From MM2 sp035460165 (GTDB lineage Bacteria > Pseudomonadota > Gammaproteobacteria > Burkholderiales > Methylophilaceae), in NCBI GenBank assembly GCA_035460165.1, contig DATHWW010000019.1, forward strand, positions 73,411 through 137,410: DNA of 64,000 nt, given 5' to 3'. Below the pieces are notes generated by a model. The model saw only the letters and a program-made list of their open reading frames with translations, searched no databases and was not told the DNA's origin. Every line of letters starts with the position of its first letter. The first letter of the stretch is position 1. The position numbers were made by a program, and so were the translations under genes. Below, piece by piece: positions 63,148-64,000 of the stretch.

Positions 63148-63257
63148 AACCGTCGCCACAAGCTGCATGCTTGCGAACGAAGGTCGGCATTATAACGGAA
63201 AGCCCGGCTTCCGCCAAACGCCTTGCTTCAAGAAGAAGCTATTGCAATGATTGCGAG

Positions 63258-63674
63258 CTAAGAAGCGCGCAAAATCGCCAGGACGCTTTGCAATTCGCCA
63301 CGCAAATGCGAAAAATCGAATGATGAATCGGGGGCAGTGGCAACCGGCATGGGTGCAGTCATCGCACTAGAGGGAGCGCCTGTTGACGCGTGCCCCTCCC
63401 GGACATCGACCTCTTCCAATCGATTGCGTGCGCCACTGATAGTGAATCCCTGCTCGTAAAGCAATTCGCGGATACGACGGATCAGCAGGACTTCATGATG
63501 CTGGTAATAGCGGCGATTACCGCGACGCTTTACCGGCTTGAGCTGTGTAAACTCCTGCTCCCAATAGCGAAGCACATGCGGCTTGACGCCGCATAACTCG
63601 CTCACCTCGCCTATCGTGAAATACCGTTTGGCGGGGATGGGCGGCAACACTACCTTAGTTGCCGGCTCCGCCAT
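63258..63674 (-). CDS. MerR-family transcriptional regulator
   Basis: The 138-residue regulator has a MerR helix-turn-helix (YFTIGEVSELCGVKPHVLRY, WEQEF) and wing (RRGNRRYYQHHEVLLIRRIR), then a short tail with no obvious metal-binding Cys cluster. It overlaps the ihfA end by 20 bp and is co-transcribed with it. In related genomes this position is conserved, but targets are unknown. Confidence 0.93.
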   Translation of the reverse strand: MAEPATKVVLPPIPAKRYFTIGEVSELCGVKPHVLRYWEQEFTQLKPVKRRGNRRYYQHHEVLLIRRIRELLYEQGFTISGARNRLEEVDVREGHASTGAPSSAMTAPMPVATAPDSSFDFSHLRGELQSVLAILRAS

Positions 63675-63957
63675 AGTTTTCCTCTACCTTGCTTTTCAGC
63701 TTCTGGCTGGCATGGAATGTCACCACACGGCGTGCGGTGATCGGTATTTCTTCCCCTGTTTTCGGATTGCGGCCCGGACGCTCGGATTTCTGGCGCAATT
63801 CGAAATTGCCGAAACCGGACAGCTTTACGCTGTCGCCGGCTTCAAGCGAACTCCGAACTTCTTCGAAGAACGCCTCGACCATGTCCTTGGCTTCCCTTTT
63901 ATTCAACCCGACCTGCTCAAACAGCATATCGGCCAAATCTGCTTTTGTAAGTGTCAT
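63655..63957 (-). CDS. ihfA: integration host factor subunit alpha
   Basis: This 100-residue DNA-bending protein begins MTLTKADLADMLFEQVGLNK and has the Pro-containing arm tip GRNPKTGEEIPITARRVVTF. With IhfB it bends DNA at many promoters, including sigma-54 promoters like that at 30624. It follows the pheT end by 9 bp. Confidence 0.96.
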   Translation of the reverse strand: MTLTKADLADMLFEQVGLNKREAKDMVEAFFEEVRSSLEAGDSVKLSGFGNFELRQKSERPGRNPKTGEEIPITARRVVTFHASQKLKSKVEENYGGAGN

Positions 63958-63966
63958 GCCATTCTC

Positions 63967-64000
63967 TCAACTACGTAACACAGCACCGTGTTTTTGGGCC
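63967..64000 (-). CDS. pheT: 3' end of phenylalanyl-tRNA synthetase beta subunit (partial)
   Basis: Only the last 11 codons are inside the window (AQKHGAVLRS and one partial residue before the TGA at 63967). The sequence resembles the PheT C-terminus of betaproteobacteria, and pheT-ihfA-merR is a conserved order. The call depends mainly on context. Confidence 0.6.
   Translation of the reverse strand, partial: AQKHGAVLRS

Overview
The window looks like chromosome from a betaproteobacterium, most probably near Nitrosomonadales (Gallionella/Sulfuricella/methylotroph-like groups). This rests on gene order and is not proven. The diagnostic blocks are rpoE-rseA-rseB-rseC-degP-lepA-lepB-DUF4845-rnc-era-recO-pdxJ-acpS, pheT-ihfA-merR-tRNA-Pro, and iscR-iscS-iscU-iscA-hscB-hscA-fdx. 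An XrtA/PEP-CTERM type regulator pair, a lanthanide-type methanol dehydrogenase and a betaproteobacterial haem locus fit the same picture. There is no phage, CRISPR array or recognisable insertion sequence.

Layout. 1-4.1 kb (-): exosortase-linked exopolysaccharide genes (prsR 3' truncated by the window edge, prsK, a polyprenyl glycosylphosphotransferase). 4.3-8.8 kb: a secreted trypsin-like protease, a BNR-repeat protein paired with a MoaD/ThiS-like protein, a BON protein and manC. 8.8-11.9 kb: DUF1992, suhB, trmJ, cysE. 11.9-18.4 kb (+): the complete isc operon with an extra cysteine desulfurase and a visible IscR box/promoter. 18.5-26.7 kb: sthA, two large intact GGDEF-EAL proteins, and between them an OprO/OprP-type porin behind a good Pho box.

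27-47 kb is the accessory core, with three themes. (i) Haem/iron: a Fur-controlled hemP-small Cys protein-tonB operon; a haem receptor followed by an exported CobN-like chelatase (HmuS-like), an ExbB/TolQ-like channel, a DUF2149 protein and a ChaN-like haem protein; and a Fur-boxed DUF2325 operon. Together they predict a pathway that imports haem across the outer membrane and may take its iron outside the cytoplasm. (ii) PQQ: a XoxF-type dehydrogenase behind a near-consensus sigma-54 promoter and divergent from an AcoR-like activator, and a stand-alone 23-codon pqqA with its own terminator. (iii) Peroxide defence: ahpC-ahpF.

47-64 kb is housekeeping: htpG, tcdA, the acpS...rpoE block, nadB, VOC and cupin proteins, tRNA-Pro(GGG), merR-type regulator, ihfA and the last codons of pheT.

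The least explained sequence is a family of intergenic palindromic elements. Two long copies (10051-10335 and 26711-26982) share core sequences, but their paired arms differ in sequence while remaining perfectly or nearly perfectly self-complementary. Two short copies (6235-6326 and 19936-19992) share the terminal motif.
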